Shown: positions 1-11,107 of the stretch, one piece after another
Position numbering within the stretch: the first letter of the stretch is position 1
Layout: every line of letters starts with the position of its first letter
NCBI RefSeq assembly: GCF_000687475.1
Contig: NC_057320.1
Coordinates: 3,162,001-3,226,000, forward strand
DNA from: Ustilaginoidea virens
Lineage: Eukaryota; Ascomycota; Sordariomycetes; Hypocreales; Clavicipitaceae
Direction: 5' to 3'
Length of the DNA stretch: 64,000 nt
The notes under the pieces: model-generated
Told to the model about the DNA's origin: nothing
Databases searched by the model: none
What the model saw: the letters and a program-made list of their open reading frames with translations, nothing else
Program-made: the position numbers and the translations under genes

Positions 1-3000
1 CGAGTCGCCAAAATCGAGAAAGAGAAAGTTGGATGGCGACCAAGCCATGTCCTCGCCCCCTACAGCTAGACAATCTGCTTCCGGAGATCGGAGCGACTAC
101 CAAATTCCGCCTGTTGTCAGACAGAAGATGATCAAGTACCTTGTCGAATTCGTTGCGCAGCTCAACGAGAGATACAAACTTCCTTACGCCAAGCCTCGAG
201 AACACAGCGCATCCATGCCCTTACCTCCGTCGAGCTTTGATCTCTGCAAGAAGTCCATGACCCTTCTCTTCAACCTGATGCAGCCGCATTATTGGGGCGA
301 CCTGGATTTTGACCTGTTCCCTAACGTCACAGATGTTATTCTTGGCAGCGAGAAGACGCACACTGTCCTTCATGCTGACCCAAGTGACAAGGAAAAGTAC
401 GACGAGAAGTTTTTCACAAGCATCGTCAATACACTGCAAGTCGTGCGTATTATTCTAAATTTCAAGTCGGACGATTGGATTCAGAAGAACTTTGCGGCCG
501 TGCAAAAGGTTCTGGAAAAGTGCTTGAAGTTTGAGAATCCGGAAATCCAAGACTGCTTGCATCTGGCCGACAAGGAATATGACGATGGCCGAGAGCTCAG
601 ACCCATCATCCAACGGATTCTTGATGCTGTTCCCGAGGACGCGCCGATGGAAGACGCCGATGCAGATGGTGAGGCTGAGGTCCAAACTTCGGAAATTATT
701 TCCTACGTCTCGCGAGCTGCTACGGAAGCTATGAACAGCAACTCCTATATTTCCGGCGTGAGCTTGCTTTGGTCGCTTGGGAACCGGAAACCGGCCGTCA
801 TTGATCAGCATATTACCGCCCTGATGAAAGCTTTGCAGAGCAAGCACGCACGTGAACATGTCCAGCATTATAACGCCGCGGCGACACAAGCTGCGAATCA
901 GAACAATAGGACACAAGACGGCGCATCATCTCCAGGGGAGATGTCTAGTTATGATCTGGAAGTTCAGACCAAGCTCATGATTAAGGAAATACAAACCGTT
1001 GCGCTACGCATGGAAACGCTTGGCGACAACAGGCGACCGTTTCTTAGCGTCCTGGCCACACTGGTGGAGAAGTCGATGCACATTGAGCTTTGCACGGAGA
1101 TTTTAAACATGGTGGAAGGCTGGGTGTTCCGATCAGAAGGTACCTGGCCAACGCTGAAAGAGAAGACGGCCGTCCTGCACAAGATGTTGTCCTTTGAACA
1201 TCGCGCTGATCCCACCATGCTCTCAAAATTCCTCAACCTGGTTATTCGCATTTACGAAGATCCCAAGATTACTCGTACCGAACTTACCGTTCGAATGGAG
1301 CATGCTTTCCTCATCGGCACCAGGGCCGCCGACGTGGAGATGAGGAATCGATTCATGGCCATTTTTGACAAGAGTCTGTCGAAAACTGCCAGCATCCGCC
1401 TGGCCTATGTCTTGTGCTCACAGAATTGGGATACACTTGCTGACTCTTATTGGTTAGCCCAAGCCTCCCACTTGTTGCTCGGCGCGGTTGAGATGCATAC
1501 CGGCATCCAGCTGCACCAAGACGACTTTAAAGTAATCTCGGCTTCGCAGCTGGCCGCCGTGTACCTCAGAGAAAAGGATACAAGAGATCCAAACATGATG
1601 CCCGATGATAAGTTTGAGTCATTCATGGCTCGCCACCGTCGCTTTGTTGCCGAGCTGGGAGATGTCAAGGTGCGGGACATAATCGAGCCGCTCATGCAAC
1701 TGCAGCATGTCGACAGCCAATTGGCACATCAACTATGGGTCACGATTTTCCCCTTGTATTGGTCGGCCACGGTGAAGGATGAGCGAGCTGATCTTGAACG
1801 CGGTATGGTTGCGCTCTTGACAAGAGACTATCACAGCCGTCAGATTGATAAGCGACCGAACGTCGTTCAGTCACTTGTCGAGGGAGCCGCAAAGACTTGG
1901 CCCGAGTGCAAGATGCCTCCACACGTGTTGAAGTTTGAGGCCAAGACGTACGATGCCTGGTACACCGCTCTCGTTCAGCTCGAAAACGCAGCCATCCAAC
2001 CGGAAATTGAGTCTCCTACTGTGAGGGAAAGCAACCTGGATGCTCTCGTTGAGCTCTATGCTTCATTGCAAGAGGATGATTTGTTCTACGGAACATGGCG
2101 CCGCCGGTGTCAGTTTGTGGAGACAAACGCCGGCCTGTCGTACGAACAAAACGGCATGTGGGACAAGGCTCAAAAGCTCTACGAGAATGCGCAAATCAAG
2201 GCCAGAACTGGCGTCATCCCGTTCTCGCAAGCCGAATACATGCTTTGGGAGGACCACTGGGTATTGTGCGCGCAAAAGCTGCAGCAGTGGGAGATTCTGC
2301 AGGATTTCGCCAAGCACGAAAACTTTCAAGATCTGCTCCTCGAGTGCGCCTGGCGCAACACGGACATGTGGCAGGATGCGCAGCACCGCGAAGCCTTGGA
2401 TAATGTCATTAAAGGCGTCATGGATGCGCCGACTCCCAGGAGGGCATTCTTCCAAGCGTTCATGTCTCTACTCAAGTACCACAACCAACAAGAATCTGGC
2501 AACGATTTTGCGAGGGTTTGCGACGAGGCGATACAACTCTCGATTCGAAAGTGGCACCAACTGCCAGAGCGCTTGACTAACGGTCACATTCCTTTGCTGC
2601 AGAACTTCCAGCAGCTGGTTGAGCTGCATGATGCGAGTGTTATCTGCCAAAGTCTGGCCAACACCAATTCCTCCAACCTGGACGTCAAGTCGGGCGAGCT
2701 CAAGCTCCTTCTTGGCGCGTGGCGGGATCGTCTCCCAAACGTGTGGGATGATATCACGGCATGGCAAGACTTGGTCACGTGGCGACAACATATTTTCAGC
2801 TTGATCAATCAGACCTACCTTCAACTGCTCCCCCCGCAAAACCAGCAGAATGCTGGTGGCGCGTCTTCGTTTGCTTATCGCGGATACCATGAGACCGCCT
2901 GGATCATTAACCGATTCGCCCATGTCGCGCGCAAGCACAGTCTCCCGGAAGTGTGCATCAGCCAGTTGAGCCGCATTTACACGTTGCCCAACATTGAGAT

Positions 3001-5605
3001 TCAAGAAGCTTTCCTCAAGCTCCGCGAACAGGCGAAGTGCCACTACGAGAACCCCGAAGAGCTTTCGAGCGGCTTGGACGTCATCAACAACACCAACCTG
3101 AACTACTTTAACCCTCAGCAAAAGGCCGAGTTCTACACCTTGAAGGGCATGTTCCTTGAAAAACTCAACCAGAAGGACGAGGCGGACTCAGCCTACGGAA
3201 CGGCTCTGTACTTTGATATAGGCGCAGCCAAAGCATGGGCTGAATGGGGCTACTTTAATGATCGGAAGTTTAAGGAAGATCCATCGGACCTGAACGCGGC
3301 AAGGCAAGCGCTCACATCCTACCTGCAGGCAGCCGGAAGCTACAAAAATGCAAAATCTCGCAAACTTCTGGCTCGCATCCTATGGCTGCTCAGCCTAGAC
3401 GACTCCAAGGGCACAATCGCGATGGGTTTCGATGACTTCAAGGGCGAGACCCCCGTCTGGTACTGGATCACGTTCATACCTCAGCTCCTCACCGGACTAG
3501 GGCACAAGGAAGCGCCTCGGGTGTATCATATCCTTTTGAGCATCGCCAAGTCGTATCCTCAGGCCCTGTACTTTCAACTCCGCACCAACCGCGAAGACAT
3601 GAACCTCATCAAGAAGAACCAGGAAGCCAAGGAGAGAGCTAGGCAACAGCGCGCCCAATCCATTGCCTCAAACGGAAAGCCGAGCTCCTCGCCAGCCCCC
3701 AGCAAGGCTGAGCCGCTCAGGACCGAGGCAGGTGCATCCCGACCAGGCACCGCCACAGAAGGCGAGGCTTCAGGCCTGTTAAAGTCCGAAGTTGGCGACT
3801 CCAACACGGTCAGTTTAAGCACCCCGGCCGCGATGAACGCGCCGACGCCGACGCCGGCTGCGGCTGCCAGCGGACAGAAGCACGACCAGACGCCAGGGCC
3901 GAATCCGAACCCTACTCTGAACCAGAAGAAGATGCCATGGGAACTGACGGAGGAAATAATGTCGGTTCTCAAAACGGCTTTCCCATTGCTGGCCCTGTCT
4001 ATGGAGACCATGGTGGATCAGATCCAGAAGCACTTCAAGTGCCCTCCCGACGAGGACGCATACAGACTCATAGTGGCCCTGCTCAACGACGCGCTGACCT
4101 ATGTCAGCCGGACCCCTGCCTCGTTCGCGAAGAGCGTCAAGCTCCCGGCGGCAACTGAGACTAACATTACCAGGTTCGCCGAGACAATCCTGCCAAACCA
4201 CATTAAGAAGTCGTTTGAAGCGGATTTTGTCGACGTCAAGCCGACCATGTACGAATACATCCACAAACTTCGACGGTGGCGGACAAAGTTTGAAGAGAAG
4301 CTGGATCGTCGTGTTTCTCACGCGCCTCTGGAGGCCTTCTCCCCGCACCTCAGCGAATTCAGGTACCAAAAATTCGACGAGGTGGAGATTCCTGGGCAGT
4401 ACCTCCAGCACAAGGATAAGAACCAGGACTTCATCCGGATCGAGAGGTTCTTGCCAAACGTGGATCTGGTGCGGTCGTACAGCTCATCGTACCGACGACT
4501 CAAGATGCGAGGCCACGACGGCAGCGTGCACTCGTGGGCGGTGCAGCACCCGGCAGCCAGACACTGCAGACGAGAGGAGCGGATTTTGCAGCTGTTTAGG
4601 CATTTGAACCAGACGTTGAGCCGGAAGAAGGAGAGTCGAAGACGCGATCTTCAGTTTACCTTGCCCTTGATGGTACCTTTGGCACCACATATAAGAATTG
4701 TGCAGGAGGATACCTCGTACGTCACATTGCAGGCGGTTTACGAAGATCATTGTCGGCGAATGGGATTGTCAAAAGATGAGCCGGTCTTGTTCACGCTGGA
4801 GAAACTACGCGGCGTGCTGGAAAGCAAGAGTTCGGTACGTATATGCATGATTGGGACACACACACACGCGCGCGCGCGCACGCAAAGACACAAAGAAACT
4901 AACATGAAAGGAAAACAGCAGGGCAAGCCTGAACTCACGCCGCCGGCAAGGTTGGAGGTTTTCAATGCTGTGCAGGCAAAGTGGGTTCCGTCGACAATAG
5001 CTCTGGAATACTTCCAGCAGGCGTTTCCCCAGTTTGCCGAGTTTTGGCTCTTTAGGAGGCAATTTTCGTACCAACTCGCGTCGTTGACGTTCATGACGTA
5101 CATTTTGTACATGCACAACCGATACCCTGCCAAGCTGAACATTGCTCGCGGGTCCGGCAACATCTGGGGATCGGAGCTCATGTCGTTTATGAGCGCGTCC
5201 AAGCCATTTTTCCACAACCCAGAGCCAGTGCCGTTCCGATTGACGCCAAACCTGCAGGTGCTCATGGGGCCGCTGGCAACGGAGGGTATCTTTGCCTGCT
5301 CGCTGATGGCAATTGCCCGCTGCCTCACAGAGCCCGAGCACGAGCTGGAACATGCGCTCACGCTTTTTGTGCGGGACGAGATGATTTTCTGGCTGACCAG
5401 CAGCCACAGAAACGGAATCAGCGAGAGCCAGCTACGGGACTCTGTTCAGGTGAACAGCGACTCGATTGTCAAGCGTGCGGCCAGTCTTGCGCACAACCCA
5501 TCTGGCAACCTGCCGGCAAACCAGACGGTGATTGATGCGATTGCAAAGGCTGTGAACCCGATGAATTTAGCGCAGTGCGACGCGCTGTGGATGCCGTACC
5601 TGTGA
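1..5605 (+). CDS. tra1: Tra1, SAGA/NuA4 PIKK-family scaffold (C-terminal half; 5' end outside window)
   Basis: Tra1 is the very large pseudokinase scaffold that docks activators on the SAGA and NuA4 histone acetyltransferase complexes in the nucleus. The frame is open from base 2 with no start codon in the window, so only about the last 1,840 residues of a protein usually near 3,800 aa are seen. The N-terminal part is helical FAT-type repeat sequence. A low-complexity Ser/Pro/Ala linker lies near bases 3640-3920. The kinase-like domain follows, with [27 protein letters not shown] and [13 protein letters not shown] blocks typical of Tra1/TRRAP, and a FATC-like tail ends [14 protein letters not shown]. 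The kinase-like region lacks a DFG-type catalytic motif, as expected for this family. One intron is inferred at 4835-4918 (GTACGT donor, CTAAC branch, CAG acceptor). It is 84 nt, keeps frame and has no stop, so unspliced RNA would encode 28 extra residues between the kinase-like blocks. Family assignment is firm; the upstream exon structure is unknown. Confidence 0.95.
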   Translation, partial: ESPKSRKRKLDGDQAMSSPPTARQSASGDRSDYQIPPVVRQKMIKYLVEFVAQLNERYKLPYAKPREHSASMPLPPSSFDLCKKSMTLLFNLMQPHYWGDLDFDLFPNVTDVILGSEKTHTVLHADPSDKEKYDEKFFTSIVNTLQVVRIILNFKSDDWIQKNFAAVQKVLEKCLKFENPEIQDCLHLADKEYDDGRELRPIIQRILDAVPEDAPMEDADADGEAEVQTSEIISYVSRAATEAMNSNSYISGVSLLWSLGNRKPAVIDQHITALMKALQSKHAREHVQHYNAAATQAANQNNRTQDGASSPGEMSSYDLEVQTKLMIKEIQTVALRMETLGDNRRPFLSVLATLVEKSMHIELCTEILNMVEGWVFRSEGTWPTLKEKTAVLHKMLSFEHRADPTMLSKFLNLVIRIYEDPKITRTELTVRMEHAFLIGTRAADVEMRNRFMAIFDKSLSKTASIRLAYVLCSQNWDTLADSYWLAQASHLLLGAVEMHTGIQLHQDDFKVISASQLAAVYLREKDTRDPNMMPDDKFESFMARHRRFVAELGDVKVRDIIEPLMQLQHVDSQLAHQLWVTIFPLYWSATVKDERADLERGMVALLTRDYHSRQIDKRPNVVQSLVEGAAKTWPECKMPPHVLKFEAKTYDAWYTALVQLENAAIQPEIESPTVRESNLDALVELYASLQEDDLFYGTWRRRCQFVETNAGLSYEQNGMWDKAQKLYENAQIKARTGVIPFSQAEYMLWEDHWVLCAQKLQQWEILQDFAKHENFQDLLLECAWRNTDMWQDAQHREALDNVIKGVMDAPTPRRAFFQAFMSLLKYHNQQESGNDFARVCDEAIQLSIRKWHQLPERLTNGHIPLLQNFQQLVELHDASVICQSLANTNSSNLDVKSGELKLLLGAWRDRLPNVWDDITAWQDLVTWRQHIFSLINQTYLQLLPPQNQQNAGGASSFAYRGYHETAWIINRFAHVARKHSLPEVCISQLSRIYTLPNIEIQEAFLKLREQAKCHYENPEELSSGLDVINNTNLNYFNPQQKAEFYTLKGMFLEKLNQKDEADSAYGTALYFDIGAAKAWAEWGYFNDRKFKEDPSDLNAARQALTSYLQAAGSYKNAKSRKLLARILWLLSLDDSKGTIAMGFDDFKGETPVWYWITFIPQLLTGLGHKEAPRVYHILLSIAKSYPQALYFQLRTNREDMNLIKKNQEAKERARQQRAQSIASNGKPSSSPAPSKAEPLRTEAGASRPGTATEGEASGLLKSEVGDSNTVSLSTPAAMNAPTPTPAAAASGQKHDQTPGPNPNPTLNQKKMPWELTEEIMSVLKTAFPLLALSMETMVDQIQKHFKCPPDEDAYRLIVALLNDALTYVSRTPASFAKSVKLPAATETNITRFAETILPNHIKKSFEADFVDVKPTMYEYIHKLRRWRTKFEEKLDRRVSHAPLEAFSPHLSEFRYQKFDEVEIPGQYLQHKDKNQDFIRIERFLPNVDLVRSYSSSYRRLKMRGHDGSVHSWAVQHPAARHCRREERILQLFRHLNQTLSRKKESRRRDLQFTLPLMVPLAPHIRIVQEDTSYVTLQAVYEDHCRRMGLSKDEPVLFTLEKLRGVLESKSSVRICMIGTHTHARARTQRHKETNMKGKQQGKPELTPPARLEVFNAVQAKWVPSTIALEYFQQAFPQFAEFWLFRRQFSYQLASLTFMTYILYMHNRYPAKLNIARGSGNIWGSELMSFMSASKPFFHNPEPVPFRLTPNLQVLMGPLATEGIFACSLMAIARCLTEPEHELEHALTLFVRDEMIFWLTSSHRNGISESQLRDSVQVNSDSIVKRAASLAHNPSGNLPANQTVIDAIAKAVNPMNLAQCDALWMPYL

Positions 5606-7173
5606 GAAGACTTGCACGACGTGACGAAGCGGAAATCTAGCAAAACGAAAAAAAAAAAAAAGCGTGCATGATAAAGGGGGGGGGTTGGGGGGTTGGACCA
5701 GAATCTTGAACAGAACTGGAGAGTTGATTGGTTTACGGTTTCCCACCAAGAAGAGAGAGAAAGAAGAAGAAAAAGGGAAACAAGAAAAAAAAAAAAAGGA
5801 AAGACTTCCGGATCCGAAACAGCAAACATGGCAGGCAAAGTCTTTAGCATGGCGTTTAAAAGGGGTGGGCTTGTTTCGGGTTGATGCACTGCGGCTTCAC
5901 AAGACCGACGGGGGGTTGGGCGTGTATGCATGGTTATGCGGAAGCGCGCTTGTATTCTGATGCTCTTGGTTATCCTGGCGGCTTTTTTATTTTTATTTTT
6001 ATTTTATTTTTGTCTTACTTCTTTTGCTTGTCTTATTGGTTATTATCTGCTCTCTGATGATTTGTATGGTTTTAGGGGAAGAATGCAAGGGAGTTTATGA
6101 GCACGAGGAGGCTCGGCAATGGAAATCGGACATGGCTGCTGCCAGAGATTGACGCAGGCTAGTCTTTCTTTAGGTGTGATGAAGCAAGCTGAAATAATCT
6201 AGTCCTTTCTTGCAATGCTGAAATCCAGTCGTGCCGCCGACGGGACTGCCAAGAATGGGGGTGGACGTGGTGGCGAGCCATGTGCGTGCCTCTGTAAAAC
6301 CGTGATGATGAAACAAATGTCTGAATATATGTATGTTATGTATGTACGAAGTATGCGGAGTACTTCCGTTTCCGTCGTTGGGCTGGATGAGGTTGTCAGC
6401 ACGCTTGCATTAGGTACCTCCTAGGAACCTACCTCCTATGTACGTACTAGGAGGCTGGCTGGTAGGTTGCATGTAGTATCTGGTTTTGTACATGAACCTA
6501 CCTCCTAAGGTAAGGCACCTACTATAGGGACCTAGGTAATGAGCTGGTGTGTTGCTGTGCCGAGTGCAACCAGGAACATGCCAGGTACATACCAGGCAGG
6601 ATGTTATGTAAGTCTCAATGTTGTGCTGGTTAGCTGCTGACACAGACAGGGGCTCCTGGTATGTAGGCACTTGCAGTCTGGTCTGTGCAGTTGGCCGATT
6701 TTCCCCAGGCCAAGAGCTGGAGCAAAGGACACCCCCCCCCCCTCCCCCCGTTTACGAAGTACCTTGGAGGTACCCTACCTCCCAGGACGCTGCAGTTGTT
6801 CCTTGTCACTTGTCCTCGTCCTCGCCCTCGTCCTCGCCCTCGTCCTAATCCATCTATCCCCGAGTGTGTCACCACACCTCTGTGCTGCTTTGCCATTTTC
6901 CTTTTGCTTTTTTCCTTTTCCTGGCAGCTCCGGCCTTATCAATGTGGAGTCAAGGTGGGGAAAGAATGACTCGGGACTGAATACCGGACTATTGGGATCC
7001 GATCATCAGCCTATGCAGCGTCTGCCGCAGACGGACATGGCCACGGCTTCTTCTTGTTCTTTCTCTCTGCCGTCTGGGGTCTGGAAGCCTCTCGAGGTCC
7101 TTCTTTTGAACGACTTGGCGTAGATATCAACGGCAAACCCTTGTTGTTTATCGACACTCCTCATCGTCTCGAC
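5606..7173. other. Intergenic: tra1 3' region and acetoacetyl-CoA synthetase promoter
   Basis: I see no gene here. The tra1 side has A tracts (about 5649-5662 and 5787-5798) and a T-rich stretch with ATTTT repeats near 5985-6010. The middle (about 6410-6540) is dense in AGGTACCT/CCTAGG-type palindromic words. A CCTCGTCCTCGCCCTCGT-type pyrimidine repeat lies at about 6812-6845. Short open frames look like chance. Confidence 0.6.
6410..6545. repeat. Cluster of AGGTACCT / CCTAGGT palindromic words
   Basis: Short imperfect palindromes (AGGTACCTCCTAGGAACC, TACGTACTAGGAGG, GGGACCTAGGTAAT) are packed into about 130 bp. The same words recur in other spacers of this window, near 6758, 10726, 20952, 44772, 59836 and 63068, and inside the inverted-repeat element at 19227-19976. 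I saw none in an exon. Their role is unknown. Confidence 0.55.
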
Positions 7174-9675
7174 ATGGACTTTGAAAAAATGCCGAGGAAG
7201 CTGTGGGAGCATCCGGATCCCAAAAGCACAGCCATGTGGAAGTTTATGCAAGCGGCAAACACCAAGTACGCCCTTGACCTGCAGGTAAGTCATGGTTGAC
7301 TGGCGATCTCAGCGACCTTGAAAGGATCGGATCGCTCTCTTGCCGCCTTGCCTGCTTTCTGCCATGCTTCCGTGTTTGATAACATGTTACACCTATCCGT
7401 CTATATTCTTCGTCTCTGGTTGACGCCGGTCAAGGACTTCCACGCGCTGTACAAATGGTCCTGCTCATGCCGCAATCAATTCTGGTCCCTGGTGTGGGAC
7501 ACCGTCCCGCTGATCTACGAGGGCTCCTATGCGCAACCCGTTGACGAGTCCGTCCCCATCTCCCATCTACCTCGGTGGTTCGAGGGCGTTCGCTTGAACT
7601 GGACCGAGAACTTCCTGTGGAGCCCGTCTGCCACCGACGGCCCCGGAACGCGCACGCAGTTGAACAAGGAAGACGCCAAGGTCGCCTTGACCGAGGTGAG
7701 AGAGGGGAACACCGAGGTCAGACACCTGACCTGGGGCGAATTGAGAGCAAGAGTGGCCGAGTTGGCAACGGCCCTCAAGGAGAGAGGGGTTGAGAAAGGC
7801 GACAGGGTCGTCCTCGTTGGTGCGCATTCGGCATCGACATTGGTCGTATTCCTGGCCGCTGCTTGGCTGGGAGCTCTGTTCAGCAGCAGTTCCACCGACA
7901 TGGGAGTCGGGGGATTGCTGCAAAGAACGGTGCAAATCGATCCAAAGGCAAGTCGAGTGGTCGGGGTTGTGTATTTGCCGCAAAAAGAGCCATTCCCCCG
8001 AGCCCGAGGGCATGTCACTGACATCGGAGCCTGCCGACCCTCAGTTTGTTTTCTTCGATGACGCCGCTCTTTACAACGGTAAAACCGTTGATCTTCGCCA
8101 CAAGATACGAGGCGTCGTCGAGGGCCTCGCAGCCTGTCCATCCTTCAGCAAGGCCATCATCATCACGCGGTTCAGAGAACCATACGATACGGGCGCCATC
8201 CCAAAGACGGAGCGCCTGCAAGACTTTGTCCTCTCCAAGGGCAACAAGCAACCGCCTCCCATGGTCCGAGTCGACTTTCAGGACCCCGCGATGGTCTTCT
8301 ACTCTTCCGGCACGACGGGCATTCCCAAGGCCATTGTTCACGCCGTCGGACCTCTTCTGATCAGTGTCGGAAAGGAAAGCCTCTTGCACGGCTGCGTCAC
8401 GCCAGCCGACGTCAGTCTTCAGTTCACCACCACCGGTTGGGTCATGTATCTCGCCAGCGTGTGCCACCTCATACTGGGGGCCAGGGCGGTGCTGTACGAC
8501 GGATCGCCCTTCATCCCCGACGCCACAGCCTTGCTAAAGATTTCAGAGCAGCAGCGAGTCACAAGCTTGGGCATAAGCCCTCGGTGGATGGCGGAGCTGA
8601 TGGCGAGGAACATTGCGCCGAAGAAGGTGGCTGACTTGACCAGGTTGAGAAAGGTTGTCAGCACGGGCATGGTGCTTCCCGAGCAAGCGTTTGAGTGGTT
8701 CTACGATGTTGCCTTTCCCGCTCATGTACAGCTTGCCAATATCTCTGGCGGCACGGATATAGTAAGTTTTTTCTTTCTTTTTTCTTCCTTTTTTTTTTTT
8801 TTTTTTCGCGTCTCTCTCTTTCGGTTGGCTTCCAAAACAGGCTTTGCACTCTCCGTCACGGAGGGAAAGGAGAATATAGAAGGACGAGTGCAGAGGCTGA
8901 CGAGGCTCGCTTAAAACATGCCGGCTGTTTCATGCTCGAAAATCCGTTGCTCCCGGTCCACGCGGGCGGCTGCGTCGCACCGTCTCTCGGCGTCCCCATT
9001 GCCGCCTACGACCACGACCTCCCGGACGGCAGCCGAGGCGAGCCCCTTCCTCCCGGCCAGCCAGGCGACCTCGTGGCAACAGCCGCGTTCCCCAACGTGC
9101 CCGTCCTCTTGTGGAACGACGACCTCCCCGCCCCCGGGAAGAAGTATCGCGGCGCCTACTTTGACCGCTTCAGGGACGTCTGGGCACACGGCGACTTTTT
9201 CGTCACCCACCCCAAGACCGGCGGTCTGTATCTGCTCGGCCGGTCAGACGGCGTCCTCAACCCGAGCGGCATCCGGTTCGGGAGCTCCGACATCTACGCC
9301 GTCATGGAGAGGTGCTTCCCCGCACAGGTGGCGGAGAGCTTGTGCGTCGGCCAGCGCCGGCCGAAGGACTTGGACGAGCGCGTGGTGCTCTTCCTGGTCA
9401 TGAAGCCCGGCAGCAGGCTGGACAAGGCCATGGCGAACAAGGTCAAGGACACGATTGCCAGGGAGCTGACGAAAAGACACGTCCCCAGATACGTGTTTGA
9501 GATTGCCGAGATTCCCGTCACGGTGAATGGGAAAAAGGTCGAGCTGCCGGTCAAGAGCATCATTTCGGGCAAGACAGTGAAGCCAAGCGGAACGTTGCTG
9601 AACCCGGAGTGTCTGGAGGCATTTTACAAGTTCCAGAAGATGGAGGAGCTGGAGGAGCCGCAGGCCAGGCTGTAG
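7174..9675 (+). CDS. Acetoacetyl-CoA synthetase (AMP-forming)
   Basis: An ANL-superfamily ligase that activates acetoacetate to acetoacetyl-CoA in the cytosol, feeding sterol or ketone-body metabolism. The model joins 7174-7284, 7435-7947, 8045-8761 and 8905-9675, giving about 703 aa, close to the usual family length. The N-terminus MDFEKMPRKLWEHPDP and the following FHALYKWSC match the acyl-CoA synthetase N-terminal domain. Adenylation motifs are YSSGTTGIPKAIVH (P-loop) and ISGGTDI, and GRSDGVLNPSGIRFGSSDIY carries the hinge. A C-terminal NGKKVELPVK holds the catalytic lysine region. Start chosen at the ATG just before EKMPRKLWEH. Intron 1 ends in AAG. Intron 2 (7948-8044) has a GC donor, AAG|GCAAGT. 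Intron 3 starts at a perfect GTAAGT (8762), but its acceptor is uncertain: frame allows 8904 or 8895, and each adds residues before the expected AGCF. The family call is firm; the third junction is not. Confidence 0.9.
7948..8044 (+). other. GC-AG intron in the acetoacetyl-CoA synthetase gene
   Basis: The exon ends ...CCAAAG and the intron begins GCAAGT, a GC donor with otherwise perfect consensus. It ends CCCTCAG before TTTGTTTTC. Joining AAG to TTT keeps frame and restores the family order, FVFFDDAALYNGKTVDL following the domain ending QIDPK. The nearest GT donor (7952) would break the frame. Confidence 0.8.
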
Positions 9676-9829
9676 CTTGGTCGACCTTAGACATTTCATG
9701 TTGACAGAAGTAGTGAGTGTCGCAAGACTTGCACAGAGGAGAAATAGCATTCTTGGTAGCTCGAATTCCACAAGCCAGCCAGCCAGCCCTTGCTTCAAGC
9801 GCCCCGAGTCGCACGCCGCAAGACCGGCC

Positions 9830-9831
<2 letters not shown>

Positions 9832-9860
<29 letters not shown>

Positions 9861-9870
9861 CACACACACC
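9832..9870. repeat. Poly-A plus CA microsatellite
   Basis: About 16 A residues run straight into about eleven CA units, in the short spacer between two convergent genes. Confidence 0.9.
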
Positions 9871-9926
9871 CCAGATACGTACTACCGTACAACGTATATC
9901 AGAAAAAACAAAGCCTGGACAAAGCT

Positions 9927-10448
9927 TCACAAATCTCCCTCCCGCCCCTTTTCCGGGAACCTGCCCCCGTTCAGCCCCTGCCTCCAGGCCAGACAGCCAA
10001 TCATGCCGACGACGCTCCCCGCTCCGGCGCCGCCGACGACGGCCCTCAGCCCCAGAGCCCTGACGTGGCCCGTCGCGGCGGCGGCGGCGGCGGCGCCGGC
10101 CGCCATGCCCACGTACGTCCAGTCATCCACCTCGACCTGGCCCCGGTTCTCGAGGAGCCGCCAGCTCCTGTCCTGCCACTCGATGCGCGAGCGGCCGTAC
10201 ATCCTGCCCCCCAGGGCGAGGCCCATGAGCCCCACGCCGACGAGGCTGCCGGTCGACGAGGAGCGCAGGACGGCCGCGGCCAGGGGGCCCGGGCGGCGCC
10301 ACGCAGGGACGGCTTGCCGAACGCCCGCTGCGGCGAGCCCGACGAGCGAGCCGGCGGTGAAGCCGCGCGCGAGGACGTGCGCGGTGAGGATGGCGTAGGG
10401 CCGGGGCTGGTCCTCAGCGTAGGCTGTGTGGGGGAAGAAGCGCGACAT
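9927..10448 (-). CDS. Small glycine/alanine-rich membrane protein of unknown function
   Basis: Reading begins at the ATG giving MSRFFPHTAYAEDQPRPYA and runs 173 aa without introns. The open frame extends further upstream, but that part is low-complexity (NNNNTTT, HHH, proline-rich) and the internal ATG fits better. At least three hydrophobic glycine-zipper-like segments are visible: VLARGFTAGSLVGLAAAG, GSLVGVGLMGLALGG and VVGGAGAGSVVGMIGCLAW. A charged block, RSRIEWQDRSWRLLENRGQVEVDDW, separates the last two from an Ala-rich helix (AAGAAAAAAATG). The layout recalls small fungal membrane proteins such as DUF1757-type or Tim17-like proteins, possibly mitochondrial, but I do not recognise a defined family with certainty. 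It is convergent with the acetoacetyl-CoA synthetase gene, with 251 bp between stops. GC-rich Gly/Ala codons create long shadow frames on both strands. Confidence 0.7.
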   Translation of the reverse strand: MSRFFPHTAYAEDQPRPYAILTAHVLARGFTAGSLVGLAAAGVRQAVPAWRRPGPLAAAVLRSSSTGSLVGVGLMGLALGGRMYGRSRIEWQDRSWRLLENRGQVEVDDWTYVGMAAGAAAAAAATGHVRALGLRAVVGGAGAGSVVGMIGCLAWRQGLNGGRFPEKGREGDL

Positions 10449-11107
10449 GGCGGGCGGGCAAAGCGTGGAGGTTGGTTGACTTGGCGTGGGAAGAGGGAGT
10501 TGGGCCGCTTGAGCTGGACGCCTGGGTCGGCGGGGTGTTGCGATTGCGCGGGGTTGGGCGGCGAGGTGATGCGGATGGAGGGCCGTCGCGGGGCATCTGC
10601 TGGTTGCGTTGGCAGCGGAGGCCAAGGCATGTGTCTGGTGATGATGAGAGTTTGGCCAATTAAGCCACGAGGTGGTGGTGTTGTTGTTGTTCATTATACA
10701 TTATGTATGCTGGCTTACAAGTGTAGGTACCTACCTACCTCCCTGGTAGCTGGAAGGTACCTACCTCATACCTTGGGCATGTTGTAACGCATACTCTTGA
10801 CAAGGTCTAGGGCTGCAGCCAATCAGACCGCCCGCCCACTTTTGACAATCGAGACGACGACCCCACCCCCGCTTTTGCCCCACCGGCGGACAGCTGCAGG
10901 TCCCCTTCGCCCCCCGGCCCTGGCCAGCTGGCACGCTGGGAACACCAAAGCACCAAAATAGAATAACTAGGGTCCATCCAAATCTCCGTCGAATCCGACG
11001 TCTCCTCGAACGAATGCAGCAACTGCACAGGAGCATCCGACGTCTCCTCGAACGAATCCATCCTCGATGGACCACAGCTCCCCTGCTCACTGCTCACTGC
11101 TCACTGC
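10449..11107. other. Intergenic with palindromic words and small direct repeats
   Basis: The spacer lies upstream of the 9927-10448 gene. GTAGGTACCTACCTACC-type words lie at about 10722-10768. A 23-bp word starting ATCCGACGTCTCC occurs twice, at about 10993 and 11035 (42-bp offset). Four CTCACTGC units at about 11086-11113 overlap the stop codon of the next gene. I see no other gene. Confidence 0.6.

Noticed and set aside
9717..10787. Long plus-strand frames over the small membrane-protein gene
   Set aside because: These are shadows of GC-rich Gly/Ala codons; they include the CA repeat (THTHTH) and lack any plausible protein features.
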